Part shown: positions 1 to 10,700 of the stretch, piece by piece | Layout of the letters: each line of letters starts with the position of its first letter | Numbering within the stretch: the first letter of the stretch is position 1 | Assembly: GCA_016490735.1 (NCBI GenBank) | Contig: JAEMWC010000057.1 | Location: forward strand, 407,501-471,500 | Direction of reading: 5' to 3' | From: Pachyseris speciosa | Lineage: Eukaryota > Cnidaria > Anthozoa > Scleractinia > Pachyseridae | DNA length: 64,000 bases | Made by a program: the position numbers and the translations under genes | The notes under the pieces: generated by a model | Databases searched by the model: none | Seen by the model: only the letters and a program-made list of their open reading frames with translations | Told to the model about the DNA's origin: nothing

Positions 1-1185
1 AACGATTGTTTCAGGTTTAAATTAAGTGATTGTTTATAACGTCAGCCAACGAATTAGTGCGCACGCGATGAAACGTTCTAAACAAATATTTTCGCGCGAA
101 TCTGAGTCTGATTGTGTTGAACTTCGGTTTCCTCTCATGGATGAAAAGCATTTCGCGGATTAGACAGTCAAGCTTTCCCTGACATTTCTTTAAAACGGAG
201 AACTGTTTTAAAAACTCGGGGTTTGGAATTCCGTGGTAACCTTTCAAATGTGCACCACGGGCTGAGGCTCTGTGTTTTTCAATCCGCGAAATGTGAGTTC
301 CGTAGAACAAAAATGTCGGAGAACTACCGAGATTCATTATCGGGGTTGAATGCTGTGCAAAACCTTTCAGGTTTACGCTTTTTCGCCGTCTCCACGCCTG
401 AACATACACACAAATGATGTCACAGAGTCCTTTTGGCCGAGCGCAAAATGTCTCAAATTTCAGGCCACGGTGGGAATTTTGGAAACCCTACAAATAGCGA
501 GTTCTCTTCACTGAAAGGAGGGAAACGACTGCAAATCAAATATGGGGAATATAAGCTATGTAAAAACGTAAAAATAATTGGCAGTTTATTTTTAATTCAT
601 GTGCACTTTAAATAGTTGAGCAATGCAAAAACCATAAACAATCACCCGTTTCATATTTATATCAGAAGGAGCTTATAATATAACTGAGAGATTCTCGGGA
701 AACAAAATTCACTTTTCCCCTCGGGACCAGTCATTAAGTGTTAAATGTTTCACAATTAACAAATGCCCAGTTAATTGATACCTTCTCTAGAAATTGCTAA
801 TATAACATTAAGTTACTTCAAAATTTTTCGAGGAGAGGCCATTTGCGGCTTTTTAAAATTTATAACGGCTGTAATCATTCTATAATCATCACTTTATTTA
901 AGTCTCAAAACTATTTAGCCAAGCACAGATGCTTTGATTTAACGCTTTGATGACCTTGCATAATGCTTCGCTTCCTTAATTGTTGAACAGTCGAATCTGT
1001 TCAATATGAACATCAAATTTAAAGGGGCAGAGCTTGAAGTCGGTGTTATGGAGGGATTACATATATATGTATCGCTTCTCTGGACAACAACAACAACACT
1101 TTATTCCGCTTTCGTACTTAACTAATTTAACACATACACAGACATTAACATATAAAAATTGAATTAAGTACAAATATAGAGCTTG
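1..1185. other. Non-coding stretch, no gene recognised
   Basis: Short open frames occur on both strands, the longest 130 codons on the minus strand at 17-409. None shows a domain, a signal peptide, low-complexity bias or a splice-consistent neighbour. The sequence is AT-rich with no clear repeat boundaries. I see nothing to annotate. Confidence 0.5.
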
Positions 1186-1540
1186 GAGACTAATGGGGAA
1201 GGGGGGATGGGGGTTACATGATACCGCAGCGACTTTCGCCCCGGCGCGAGTTCACTCCGGTTCTCTCTTGCAGCTGTGTATTCATATACATGATACTGTC
1301 GCGAAATCTCGCACCGGAACAAAATTTTCGCTCCGGTGCAGGAACCGGGGTGAACTCGCACCGGTGCGACTAGCGCCGGTACGACATGGCATTTTTCGGT
1401 GGTATTATGTAATCGAATAAAGAGCTGCGAGAGGGAACCGGAGTGAAGTCGCGCCGGGGCAAAAGTCGCCCCGGTATGAAACTCACTCCGGTGTGAAACT
1501 CCCTCCAGTGCGAGTTTTCTCATGTAAACAGCCCCTAAGT
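1186..1540. repeat. GC-rich foldback repeat with CCGGTGCGA-type subrepeats
   Basis: A GC-rich island in AT-rich DNA. Variants of the words TCGCACCGG, CTCCGGT and CGCCCCGG recur in both orientations, so the segment can fold on itself. The right edge reads CATGTAAACAGCCCCT, which looks like the end of a short non-autonomous DNA element. The left edge is degenerate and its boundary is approximate. Short open frames across it reflect composition, not a gene. Confidence 0.55.
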
Positions 1541-1580
1541 AACTGGGGAGTTTTCGCCTCCAGTGAACTGTACGTGATAT

Positions 1581-1766
1581 ACACCTTATTCCAAAAGAGC
1601 GGCCAATATATTATCAATGCTTTTGTTTGCATGTTAATTAGCCTTTTTTGACTCGTCAACATGTGCAAAATACAAAAGAATTTTGAAGTTAAAATGAGGC
1701 AAAGAGGGCTAATTAACATGCAAACAAAAGAACAATAAATTTGGTCGCCATTTTGGAATAAGGTGT
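1581..1766. mobile_element. Short foldback MITE with 16-bp perfect terminal inverted repeats
   Basis: The left end ACACCTTATTCCAAAA (1581-1596) is repeated in inverted form as TTTTGGAATAAGGTGT (1751-1766). Inverted pairing continues inward through GCATGTTAATTAGCC and its complement, giving arms of roughly 75 nt around a short loop. At about 186 bp with no coding capacity it fits a miniature inverted-repeat transposable element. The superfamily is not clear because the target-site duplication is ambiguous. Confidence 0.75.
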
Positions 1767-3879
1767 TTAGAGGTACCTATTTTATGGGGAGTGCTGAAAT
1801 CTCAATTAACAGTTCAATTTTTGCGCGATTTGCAAGCAATCAGTCAAAATTTCAACCCATTTTCCAGCTATCAGTCAGTTTTAAAGATCTTGAATCTCTA
1901 CGACAAGTTAAAAAAAGAGAGCCATTTCTAGCTGGCAGACCAACTCTCAGCTATTAAGGACCCTCTGTTACGGAGATGTCTGGTAGGACATTGGACCGCG
2001 CAGGGGTAGGGGCTGGGGGAGGGGGGTTTAGGCCCTCTCCCCCCTCCTACTTTTCAACAGTAAAAAGCAAGTAATACTAGCAAAACTCGAGGTTACTTTT
2101 CCATTCAACATTTTGCCGAAAGCTGCTCATTGTTGTTTTAAAACACCTCTTTTTTGTTAGTTTTCGATGCATTTCCAGCCATTTAAAAAGACTTTTCAAA
2201 ATTTAAAAATTTGCCAGGGGAGCATGCACCCCGACCCGTCTAGTTGACTCACGCGCAAACTTGCTGCGTGGGCTCTGTTATTACATCCAAAGAATGACTG
2301 TTGATGCAGCCATAGATCGCTTAGCAACAGCAAAATCAATGATTTCTGGATTTGGGCGTGACTACAGTTTAGTTAACGGGGAACTTACCATATATACTGA
2401 CTAATGTGTTTGTTATTATTACGAGAAAGCCTAATAACTTTTCCAGGGTCTTCTGCGCGGACACGCCGGAAGAGTTTCGAAAGATTGCCTGAACGGTACT
2501 GCGCTCATATTGTGCCTCCACGTCTTCTAAGTTTTGACGACCTGAAAGAATTGAATGAGCTACATGTAAGTTTATCTATACGAGAAGAAAGACATTGGTA
2601 TGAGCAATCGTATGAGAGCGAGTGCAATAAAGATTTACACTACTCGTGATATTTGAAAACGTTCTCAAAGTTGCACAAGCCTTCGAGCGAGTACAGTTTT
2701 AATATCACGAGTAGTGTAAATTCTTAAAACACGCGCATTCATGCGATTACTCATTTATTATATGACTGAGAAAATTACGGACGCGCTCTCGTTAGGTTGC
2801 ACTGCAATTAACGGTAAATTGGCCTGTTCTCAGCAAATCACGATGAATTAATATTCTCATTCATATAATAACAAAGGAATTCGGCACTTTGCATGGATGT
2901 GTGGCGTGTTTGACTCTCGTCCATGAGATACCAGATGAAAAGCCAAGAGAGCCTACGCTTTCTAAACAACCCTTGGCTTGTAAACAAGCTTAATTGAGAT
3001 TCCTTGACGAAATGATACTTAATGTAAATTGCTAAATCCGTGTCCCTTTGTAAACGTTTGTCCAATTTTACATCAGTGGAAAGTTGTTCTCGTCATTGTC
3101 AATTAAATGGTGATAATTTTGGCAAGTTTGATATGCCTGATCACACGTCTCATTTCCGTGCAAGCGTAGAAAAAGTCACGTAAAAACTGGCTCATTCCTA
3201 GAAGTAACTTGTGAGAAAATATTATAAATATTATTAAGACTCATGGAATGTCGGGAAGGAGGCAGACTGGGGAAGAGTCAAACGCAAGAAGGAAATATTT
3301 CAGACGTCTGGGGGAAGGCGCAGGTTGACGGTCTACCCGCAAACGCCACTTGGTGCAAACAGTGAAACAGGCTCTCACAGTTCTTCAGTTCTTTATTTTT
3401 CTAATTAGTATTTTTTACAAATTCAACATGCCCACAGGTAGCTGATGCTAGTCTAGGTGGGTCATGTCTTAACTAAAGAGAGTAGGTAGGCAAGTTTACA
3501 GGAATCAGGAAGATAACTGTACAAGTGTATAAATTATAAAATTAAGTTTGTGAGTTAATTAGTGCCATTTGAAGAGAAAGCGCTATTAGATATCAGTCAG
3601 GACAACACACGGCCCTGCTGCCTGGAATTCCCGACGCAGGATTGATAAAACAGAACTTAAATTATGAAACATTTTAATTCTTAAATTAAAAGAAGCGCTC
3701 TTTTAATTACTAGTTGATCGTTCCTAAGAAGGACGTACCGGTGACAATCATACAGTACAGTAAGCACCCGCATCAAAGAACCTGTGATTTTCTGTTTCAG
3801 GTTGATTATTTTCCTAAATAGGGTATGTAGCGAGAACATTGTTTCTTCAAAATGTTCTGCTGTATCTACTGAAAATCTG
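1767..3879. other. Non-coding stretch with one small inverted repeat
   Basis: No gene is recognised. A 21-nt inverted repeat, ATTTACACTACTCGTGATATT, lies at 2633-2653 with its complement at 2701-2721, enclosing a 47-nt loop, and is probably the core of a decayed foldback element. Open frames of up to 81 codons have no recognisable features. Confidence 0.5.
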
Positions 3880-4280
3880 CTCAAATTCTGCTTTTTTGCC
3901 CACACATATTTGGATATTTTTGAAAACGGAGATTTCGTTTTTCGTCCACACGTAAACGGCGATCTCGCACACACAAAAACGGTCTCCAGAGTGGATATTT
4001 TTAGAAACGCCGGGCTGATCGTACGTATTCGTGTGGACGGGCAAAACCGGAGGTTTTCGAATACGATGATGTCAGATGTCGAGTCCAGTCTGTACCAGTC
4101 TACGTTGCTCATGCTGCGTAAGTGGAAGTATTGTATTTCCAGTTTTTAGCGTTTACTTGTGGACGGGTGAAAACGATTCTAATACGCTTAGTGTTCAGGA
4201 GTATATATTTTTTAAAACGTTGAAAAATATCTCCGTTTTCAAAACTATCCGCATACCTGTGGAAGGGGCCTTAATTAGTG
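3880..4280. repeat. Decayed DNA-element remnant with GTGGACG / CGTCCACAC words
   Basis: Words such as CGTCCACACG, GTGTGGACGGG and CTTGTGGACGGG, with GAAAACGGAGAT and its complement ATCTCCGTTTTC, recur in both orientations. The segment ends in GTGGAAGGGGCC. This resembles a common invertebrate non-autonomous element with imperfect internal repeats. The open frames here (up to 143 codons) run through these repeats on both strands and are not genes. Confidence 0.5.
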
Positions 4281-4563
4281 AATAATTGACTTTGACGGGT
4301 CTACATTAAACACAAATTAACCATACTACTGAATAATTAATAAATTAAACCTAATGCATTACAACAGGAGCACAGCCTATTTAATCTTTTCTGGTGAATT
4401 TATGAGCCAGGTTAGTAATAGTATAGATATATATGTATAGTTAGAGAACGACCAATTTAAAAAAAATTCCCTCCAAGTTTAAAATTTTCCTACTGTACGG
4501 CTCTTTAAATCATTCAAGTACTATTTATTTGTTTATAACATGGCATTTCACGTAGGCAATATA
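4281..4563. other. Short intergenic stretch 3' of gene A
   Basis: AT-rich sequence downstream, in transcriptional sense, of the stop codon of gene A. It should include that gene's 3' UTR. No distinct polyadenylation site could be assigned. Confidence 0.4.
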
Positions 4564-6733
4564 TTAAGAGTTTGTACCGTGTGAGGAAGACAATGTCAGT
4601 GTCCATTTATCTGCCTTGTAAGTGCCGGTAAATGACGACACCACGCCAAACGTGTTGTGCACTTGTCTAAAAAAAGAAGGAACAATGCAGATACTTAATG
4701 CATAATGCAAAGCTGTGCGCAGTAACCATATATCTGCATTATGGACACTTTGCTGTTTACTTACTTCAGTAGCTCCACTGTATCTCCTCCCCCTGAATCG
4801 CTGCCATATCCCCATCTCCACTGTGAATAACCTTTTTTTTCAACTACTTGAACTTGGTTCACATCTCCAACAACAGAACTTTCATCTACGTAATATGCAA
4901 CCTAAAAATAGGACAAACGTTTTATTTAAGTTATTTATAAGAAGATTCCTTGCTTTCAGTTTGGATAACTGGCAAATACTCTACCGAAAATTTATCACAT
5001 TTTAACATATTCAGTCGGTCTTTAGAAAGGCTGCATGCATGAGGACTTTAACCCTGTGACCAGAGCCTTCCCTTTGCCTTTCAGAAGCTGTACGAAATAC
5101 GGAGGTAGACTCTGCTTAAGTAGTGTAGTTTCTCATTCGAACACGCGCAGCGGTTGTTAAGAGACTGCCTCTATCCTGCCTCGATCATGCAGAATGTGGG
5201 CTCAATTTTGGTCATCAAATACATCCTTTAGTACAGACTTGCGCATAAAAACGGGTTTAAACCTGGACCAAACCGGAAATTATTACAAACTGCACGACTT
5301 CTGCTGTCTCCTTTCGTCTTTCGCTCCTCTGAAAAGCCAAAGGGGAGACTCTGCTTCCACGGTAGAGGACTTTACAGGTTCAAATGCCAAGCATGTCTCG
5401 AACGCCTCGGTCTACGTGTAAACAATCCTTCTCGTCCAGCCATAACAGGGGAGCAAAATGTTAAACATGATTGACGAGACGAATAGCAGCCAAAACAAAT
5501 CTAAATGGTATACATCTTGTTAAAAAGTTGACTTCTTTCATTATTCAATTCTCATTGATTATTAAACTGCAAATTCTTAAAATATACCGCACAGCAAGTT
5601 AATATTTGAAGCTAAATAGTTTCCTTGTTATAGAATTCTGTAATTCTTCTGCTTGAAATGATTGCGTACTCGCTTCAAGTCTTCAAATTACAATTCTTTG
5701 AAATGATTGGCTGGTTTTAACTCCCGTCGTGTACTCACCAGGATGACTTTACTGATAGTCACGTGAGCTGGTAAATTGAGGATCCAGTTAACAGGTTCGT
5801 AGCTTCCCAGCACGAGTATAATCGATCTGTTTGACTTTCCACGGCTGACGATATTGACAGTAGCATCACCGGCTGATGGAGGGCGTCTGTTAATAACCTC
5901 GTACACAGTTAATACGTGCACTTCGTACTGTGCGGAGCTCTTGCCAGGCGTGGAGCTGTAGACTGTCTGGCGCTGTTGGTTCTTATACTGGGGTTTGGCA
6001 AGGGCTTTATTACTATTAACTTCGATTCGACATCCGTATGCATCAGCTAAAAATGAGAAAGCAAGTATTAATGTATCAGCAGAAGAATCGAAGTCCTTGC
6101 GGAGGTTAGGGATGTGGTGTTGGTGTTTGGGTGACAGGTTTACGTCTCTGCAGTGCCTAGTAATTTCCTCATGCACTTTTAGCACTTTTTCTGCTTTCAA
6201 AGACGCCTGGTTTTTGGCGAAAACAAACGATTTTACCTTTATACCGGGAATCTAGCACTCGATCTAAAAGTGCTCATTTGTAGAATCTTCTGTCACGAGA
6301 GCATACTTTTGGGAAAAAAAAAACAATGGTGTTTAAGGGAGGCATTCATCAACACTTGCAAGAACCCGGTTTCTTCTTCATAAAGTCCAAGATAAACGTT
6401 GTTTTTCAGCCTAGCTGCAGCTGGTTAGAACATAGCAGCCAACCTTCCATCCACACGAGCGCAACTCTACCTTGATGATTTTAAATCAAAATTAAATTTC
6501 TACCAGTTTCCATAGAAAAAAAAAAAAAAACAGCTTACGCAAGCAAGTATTGTAATCGTAGCCTTGGCCAGTACACACGCAGTATCCACTTCTGCAGGTA
6601 GCACTCATCTTATAACTTCCCGAACAATAGTTGGAGAAGCATCTCTGTCGGTGAGGAGTTGGTGTGACTGAGGTTTTCGCTGGGGTTGGAGATGCAGTTG
6701 TTGTTGTGACTATGGCGCTAGTGTATCCAGGCC
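4564..6733 (-). CDS. Gene A: six-cysteine plus SYEPVNW/GYGSDSGGG-domain protein, 5' incomplete
   Basis: Minus-strand exons are 6539-6733, 6237-6272, 5739-6175, 4765-4901 and 4564-4666. All have GT/AG borders and matching phases (1, 1, 0, 2). The first visible exon encodes a Thr/Pro-rich linker and a six-Cys module ending in YDYNTC. The third contains the motif LVLGSYEPVNW. The fourth contains GYGSDSGGG. The last ends in SSSHGTNS and a stop. The acceptor of the third exon is uncertain: the stronger-looking CCAG site at 6206 gives a frame that hits a stop, so I used the AAAAG site at 6175. The first visible exon starts at an acceptor (TTTAAG), so a leader exon is expected, but none is visible before gene B. 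I infer an extracellular protein by analogy with gene E. The family and function are unknown to me. Confidence 0.6.
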
Positions 6734-7034
6734 CTTAAATTCAAAATAACAGCGCTAGTCAAATTATATATGAAATATAGCAACGTCATATACAACTTGC
6801 AGCGAGAAAATACACTCAAATAACTATCCCTACTTTGCGACTTGAAGATATCACCCAGCAATTGTTGTCATTAGGGTTTCTGTGTTTTGAACCAGTGTAG
6901 TCGAACATGTAATAATTTAGAAAAAGATTCTTTAAACCACTCAAGTACAATGTATTCGTCTTCCGGTGTCCATGTATAGCATTTCAACTTGGCAATAAAT
7001 TAAGAGTTTCTTTCTCAATAAATTAAGAGTTTCT
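6734..7034. other. Spacer between cassettes A and B
   Basis: Sequence upstream of the first visible exon of gene A. A short direct repeat, CAATAAATTAAGAGTTTCT, occurs twice just before 7035, where the 3,315-bp duplicated unit begins inside a truncated SINE. No signal-peptide exon is seen on the minus strand. Confidence 0.5.
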
Positions 7035-7250
7035 AACTGGACTGAGTTTGTTGGTTATCTACTGTGCTTTGAGAGGTTTTTCTCCGGGTACTCCGGTTTC
7101 CCCCTCGCCCCCAAAACCAACATTTGATTTAATTTATTTAGAGTTGATTTGATTTAGTCTTTCCAATTAGTAGAGCATCTGTGCTCAGCTAGATAGACTT
7201 GAGACTTAAGTTAGGATGATGATAATGATGATGATGATTATTATTATTGT
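7035..7250 (+). mobile_element. 5'-truncated tRNA-derived SINE (family 1)
   Basis: Matches the body of the full-length SINE at 46,427-46,728 from ACTGGACTGAGTTTG to the ATGATG/ATT tail, but lacks the tRNA-like head. The truncation point coincides with the start of the 3,315-bp duplicated unit, so the head was lost at the duplication breakpoint rather than by incomplete reverse transcription. Confidence 0.8.
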
Positions 7251-7385
7251 AACACGTGAAAATTTAGAATATGTTTCTTCCAAATTTTTAAATCTTTTCC
7301 CGCTCCAAGCTACGATTCTTTAAACCTCTCAAGTACTGTGTATTCATCTTCACGTGTCCATATGACGTTTTAACTCGTCAATAAA

Positions 7386-10093
7386 TTAAGAGTTTGTACC
7401 GTGTGAGGAAGACAATGTCAGTGTCCATTTATCTGCTTTGTAAGTGCCGGTAAATGACGTCACTACACCAAATGTGTTGTGTACGTTTCTAAAAGAGAAG
7501 GAAAAACGCAGATAAATGCATAATGCAAAGCTGTGCGCAATAACCATATATCTGCATTACGTACACTTTACTGTTTACTTACTTTAGTAGCTCCACTGTA
7601 TCTCCTCCCCCTGAATCGCTGCCATATCCCCATCTCCACTGTAAATAACCTTTTTTTTCAACTACTTGAACTTGGTTGACATGTCCACTAACAGAACTTT
7701 CAGCTATGTAATATGCAATCTAAAAATAGAACATAGGACTGCATTTAGATTTTGTGAGGCTTTATCTGCTAACATAAGTCCATGGTTTCTTTATACTGAA
7801 GAAAATTATACTGGTAATTTCTGATAACATTAATAATAGCATACAGAGTCGACCATTAAAATTCAAGCTTTTTGCACTTTGTAGAGTATAGTTTTTGTTT
7901 CCTCAGTATTATGCATCATCCGGAAGAAATATTTCAAAACCTTTACCGCCAAATGATGTGCGTTTATAAACACTTTACACGTTCCCACTGCTAGGCATGT
8001 CTCGAAAACTTTGGTTTACCGTACGTCAAATATATCCATCGTGTCCATCCAGAAGTGGGCAGCAAAATATTTAAATATGGCACTGGAGGTGAAGGGAGAC
8101 AAATGTTTAACCTCTCAATAGAGTAGATCTTGTTAAAAAGTTATGACTTCTATTATTTTCTCGACTTTAAAGATTTATTCAACTGCAAATTCTAAAAGTG
8201 TAAAACAACAAGGGTTTGTTTGAAGCAAAATAGTTTCTCAGTGATAGCACTCTGTCAATCTTCAACTTATTGACAGCGCACGTTTTAAAGTGTATATGAC
8301 ACAACATTTTTCATTAGCTTGTTCGAAAGAGCTTTTAAAATGATAAAGAACGGCGTTGATTTCATTGTGATAGCACTTTTAGTTGCTAAGTTATTCAAGA
8401 TTTTAATTTATGCAAATTAGAGGACTTGTGACGTCACAAGGTGGGTCCAAAATGAAGTAAAATCACAAAATATGGAATATCTGTGCAAATACCAAGTCTA
8501 CAGGGCTGAAATTTTGCACGGTTGATGTGCTGCCAGAACTACACATTGTGATAGTGGTTATGATGTCTCTACCTTTCCAAAGGATAAAATCATAGTTCCC
8601 CTCCAGAAGAAGTGCTATTTGCTCTTGATGTGCATTCAGTGGGTGCGAGCGAATATGGACATTACAGAGCAAAAGTATAAGAAAGTCTGTTAGACCCTGG
8701 AGCGATAAAAAAGGCATTTTTTATTTGGGATGGTCGAGGTCTGGTAATGAGTATGTTGCTATGGTGACATCACAACCACTATCACAATGTGTAGTTCTGG
8801 CAGCACATCAACCCTGTAGACTTAGTATTTGCACAGATATTCCATATTTTGTGGTTTTACTTCATTTTGGACCCACCTTGTAACGTCACAAGTCCTCTAA
8901 TTTGCATAAATCAAAATCTTGGATAACTCGGCAACCAAGAGTGCTATCACCATAAAATAAACACCGTTCTCCATCAATTTGAAAGCTCTTTCGAACAAGA
9001 TAATGAAAAATTTTGTGTCATATACACTTAAAGGTGTTAAAATTATATCTAAAATGATTGGTTGGTTTTAGCTCCCGTCGTGTACTCACCAGGATAACTT
9101 TAGTGATGTTAACGTGAGCCGAAAAATTCAGGATCCAGTTAACAGGTTCGTAGCTTCCCAGCACGAGTATAATCGATCTGTTTGACTTTCCATGGCTGAC
9201 GATATTGACAGTAGCATCACCGGCTGATGGAGGGCGCCTGTTAATAACCTCGTACACAGTTAATACGTGGACTTCGTACTGCGGGGAGCTGCTGCCAGGC
9301 GTGCAGCTGTAGACTGTCTGGCGCTGTTGGTTGTTATACTGGGGTTTGGCAAGGGCTTTATTACTATTAACCTCGATTCGACATCCGTATGCATCAGCTA
9401 AAAATGAGAAAGCAGATATTAATGTATCAGCAGAAGAATCGAAACCCTTGCGGAGGTTAGGGATGTGGTGTTGGTGTTTAGGTGATAGTTTTACGTCTCT
9501 GCAGTGCCTGTTTCCTCATGCAGTTTTTGCACTTTTTCTGCTTTCAACGACGCCTGGTGTTTGGCGAAAACAAAAGTTTCTTACCTTTATACCGGGAATC
9601 TAGCACTCGATATTTATGTGCTGATTTGCAGAATCTTCTGTCACGAGAGCATACTTTTGGAAAAAACACCGGTGTTTAAGGGAGCCATTCATCACCACTT
9701 GTAAGAACCCGGTCTCTGTTTCATAAGGCCCAAGGTAAACATTGTTTTTCAACGTAGCTGCAGCTAGTTAGAATATAACGGCCAACCTTCCATCCACACG
9801 AGCGCAACTCTACCTTGATGATTTCAAATCAAAATTGAATTTCTACCAGTTTCCATTTAAAAAAAAAACAAAAACAAAAACAAAAAAAAACAGCTTACGC
9901 AAGCAAGTATTGTAATCGTAGCCTTGGCCAGTACACACGCAGTATCCACTTCTGCAGGTAGCACTCATCTTATAACCTCCCGAACAATAGTTGGAGAAGC
10001 ATCTCTGTCGGTAAGGAGTTTGTGTGTCTGTGTTTATCGCTGGGGTTGGGGATGCAGTTGTTGTGGTGACTATGGCGCTAGTGTATCCAGGCC
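7386..10093 (-). CDS. Gene B: six-cysteine plus SYEPVNW/GYGSDSGGG-domain protein, 5' incomplete
   Basis: Exons on the minus strand are 9899-10093, 9585-9620, 9090-9514, 7583-7719 and 7386-7488. Every border has GT/AG and compatible phase. The first visible exon has a Thr-rich linker, then six cysteines spaced C-x4-C-x9-C-x4-C-x-C-x9-C. The long exon keeps LVLGSYEPVNW, the next GYGSDSGGG, and the last TGTYKADKWTLTL before the stop. At the long exon the AAAAG acceptor used in gene A is lost (AAAAAC), and a CATGAG site 3' of it restores phase, so this exon starts 12 codons later. A foldback MITE lies in the intron between the third and fourth exons. No leader exon is visible. I do not recognise a function. 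The open frames favour a functional or very young copy. Confidence 0.6.
8283..9042. mobile_element. Long foldback MITE in an intron of gene B
   Basis: The ends TTTTAAAGTGTATATGACAC and, inverted, GTGTCATATACACTTAAAGG pair. Pairing continues through CTTGTTCGAAAGAGC, TGCAAATTAGAGGACTTGTGA and AACTACACATTGTGATAGTGG, giving arms of about 275 nt around a loop of roughly 200 nt. It has no transposase. An 84-codon open frame inside is spurious. Genes A and E lack the element, and compared with E about 20 bp of intron were lost at the insertion site. Confidence 0.85.
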
Positions 10094-10267
10094 CTTAAAT
10101 TCAATATGACAGCGCTAGTCAAATTATACATGAAATATGACAACGTCATATGCGACTTGCAGCGAGAAAATACACTCAAATAACTATCCCTATTTTTCGA
10201 CTTGAAGATAGTAGCCAGCATGCAATTGTTGTCATTACGGTTGCCGTGGTTTGAGCTAGTGTAGTCA

Positions 10268-10564
10268 AGGGGAGCAGGGTTGTTGCAGTGTTGAGATCGC
10301 TCGTCTTCCACCAATGTGTCCCGGGTTTGATTCCCGGATTTGGCGTCATAACTGGACTGAGTTTGTTGGTTATCTACTGTGCTTTGAGAGGTTTTTCTCC
10401 GGGTACTCCGGTTTCCCCCTCGCCCCCAAAACCAACATTTGATTTAATTTATTTAGAGTTGATTTGATTTAGTCTTTCCAATTAGTAGAGCATCTGTGCT
10501 CAGCTAGATAGACTTGAGACTTAAGTTAGGATGATGATAATGATGATGATGATTATTATTATTG
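10268..10564 (+). mobile_element. tRNA-derived SINE (family 1), full length
   Basis: The head GGGGAGCAGGGTTG resembles a tRNA with A-box-like and B-box-like elements (GGTTTGATTCCCGG), followed by the conserved body (TTTTTCTCCGGGTACTCCGG) and an ATG/ATT tail. It lies just upstream, in minus-strand sense, of the first visible exon of gene B. Its body is the same segment that begins the second 3,315-bp unit. Confidence 0.85.
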
Positions 10565-10700
10565 TAACACGTGAAAATTTAGAATATGTTTCTTCCAAAT
10601 TTTTAAATCTTTTCCCGCTCCAAGCTACGATTCTTTAAACCTCTCAAGTACTGTGTATTCATCTTCACGTGTCCATATGACGTTTTAACTCGTCAATAAA

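Larger units (their letters stand above)
7035..10349. repeat. Tandem duplication, copy 1 (3,315-bp unit)
   Basis: Corresponding points recur at a constant offset of 3,315 bp, for example the inner element frame (8463 and 11778) and the exon-3 frame (9018 and 12333). The unit starts at ACTGGACTGAG within a SINE and contains all visible exons of gene B, a foldback MITE and the 5' part of the next SINE. The copies differ at only a few bases, so the duplication is very recent or recently homogenised. Confidence 0.9.

Noticed and set aside
17..409. 130-codon minus-strand ORF at the left edge
   Set aside because: No domain, signal peptide or splice context; an overlapping frame of similar quality exists on the other strand.
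8463..8717. 84-codon ORF repeated at 11,778 and 15,089
   Set aside because: It lies wholly inside the foldback MITE arms and is shared only because the MITE was duplicated.
9331..9603. Plus-strand ORFs repeated in every cassette (for example 12,646-13,020, 15,961-16,233, 27,337-27,612)
   Set aside because: They are antisense shadows of the SYEPVNW exon; the minus-strand frame has splice sites and conserved motifs.
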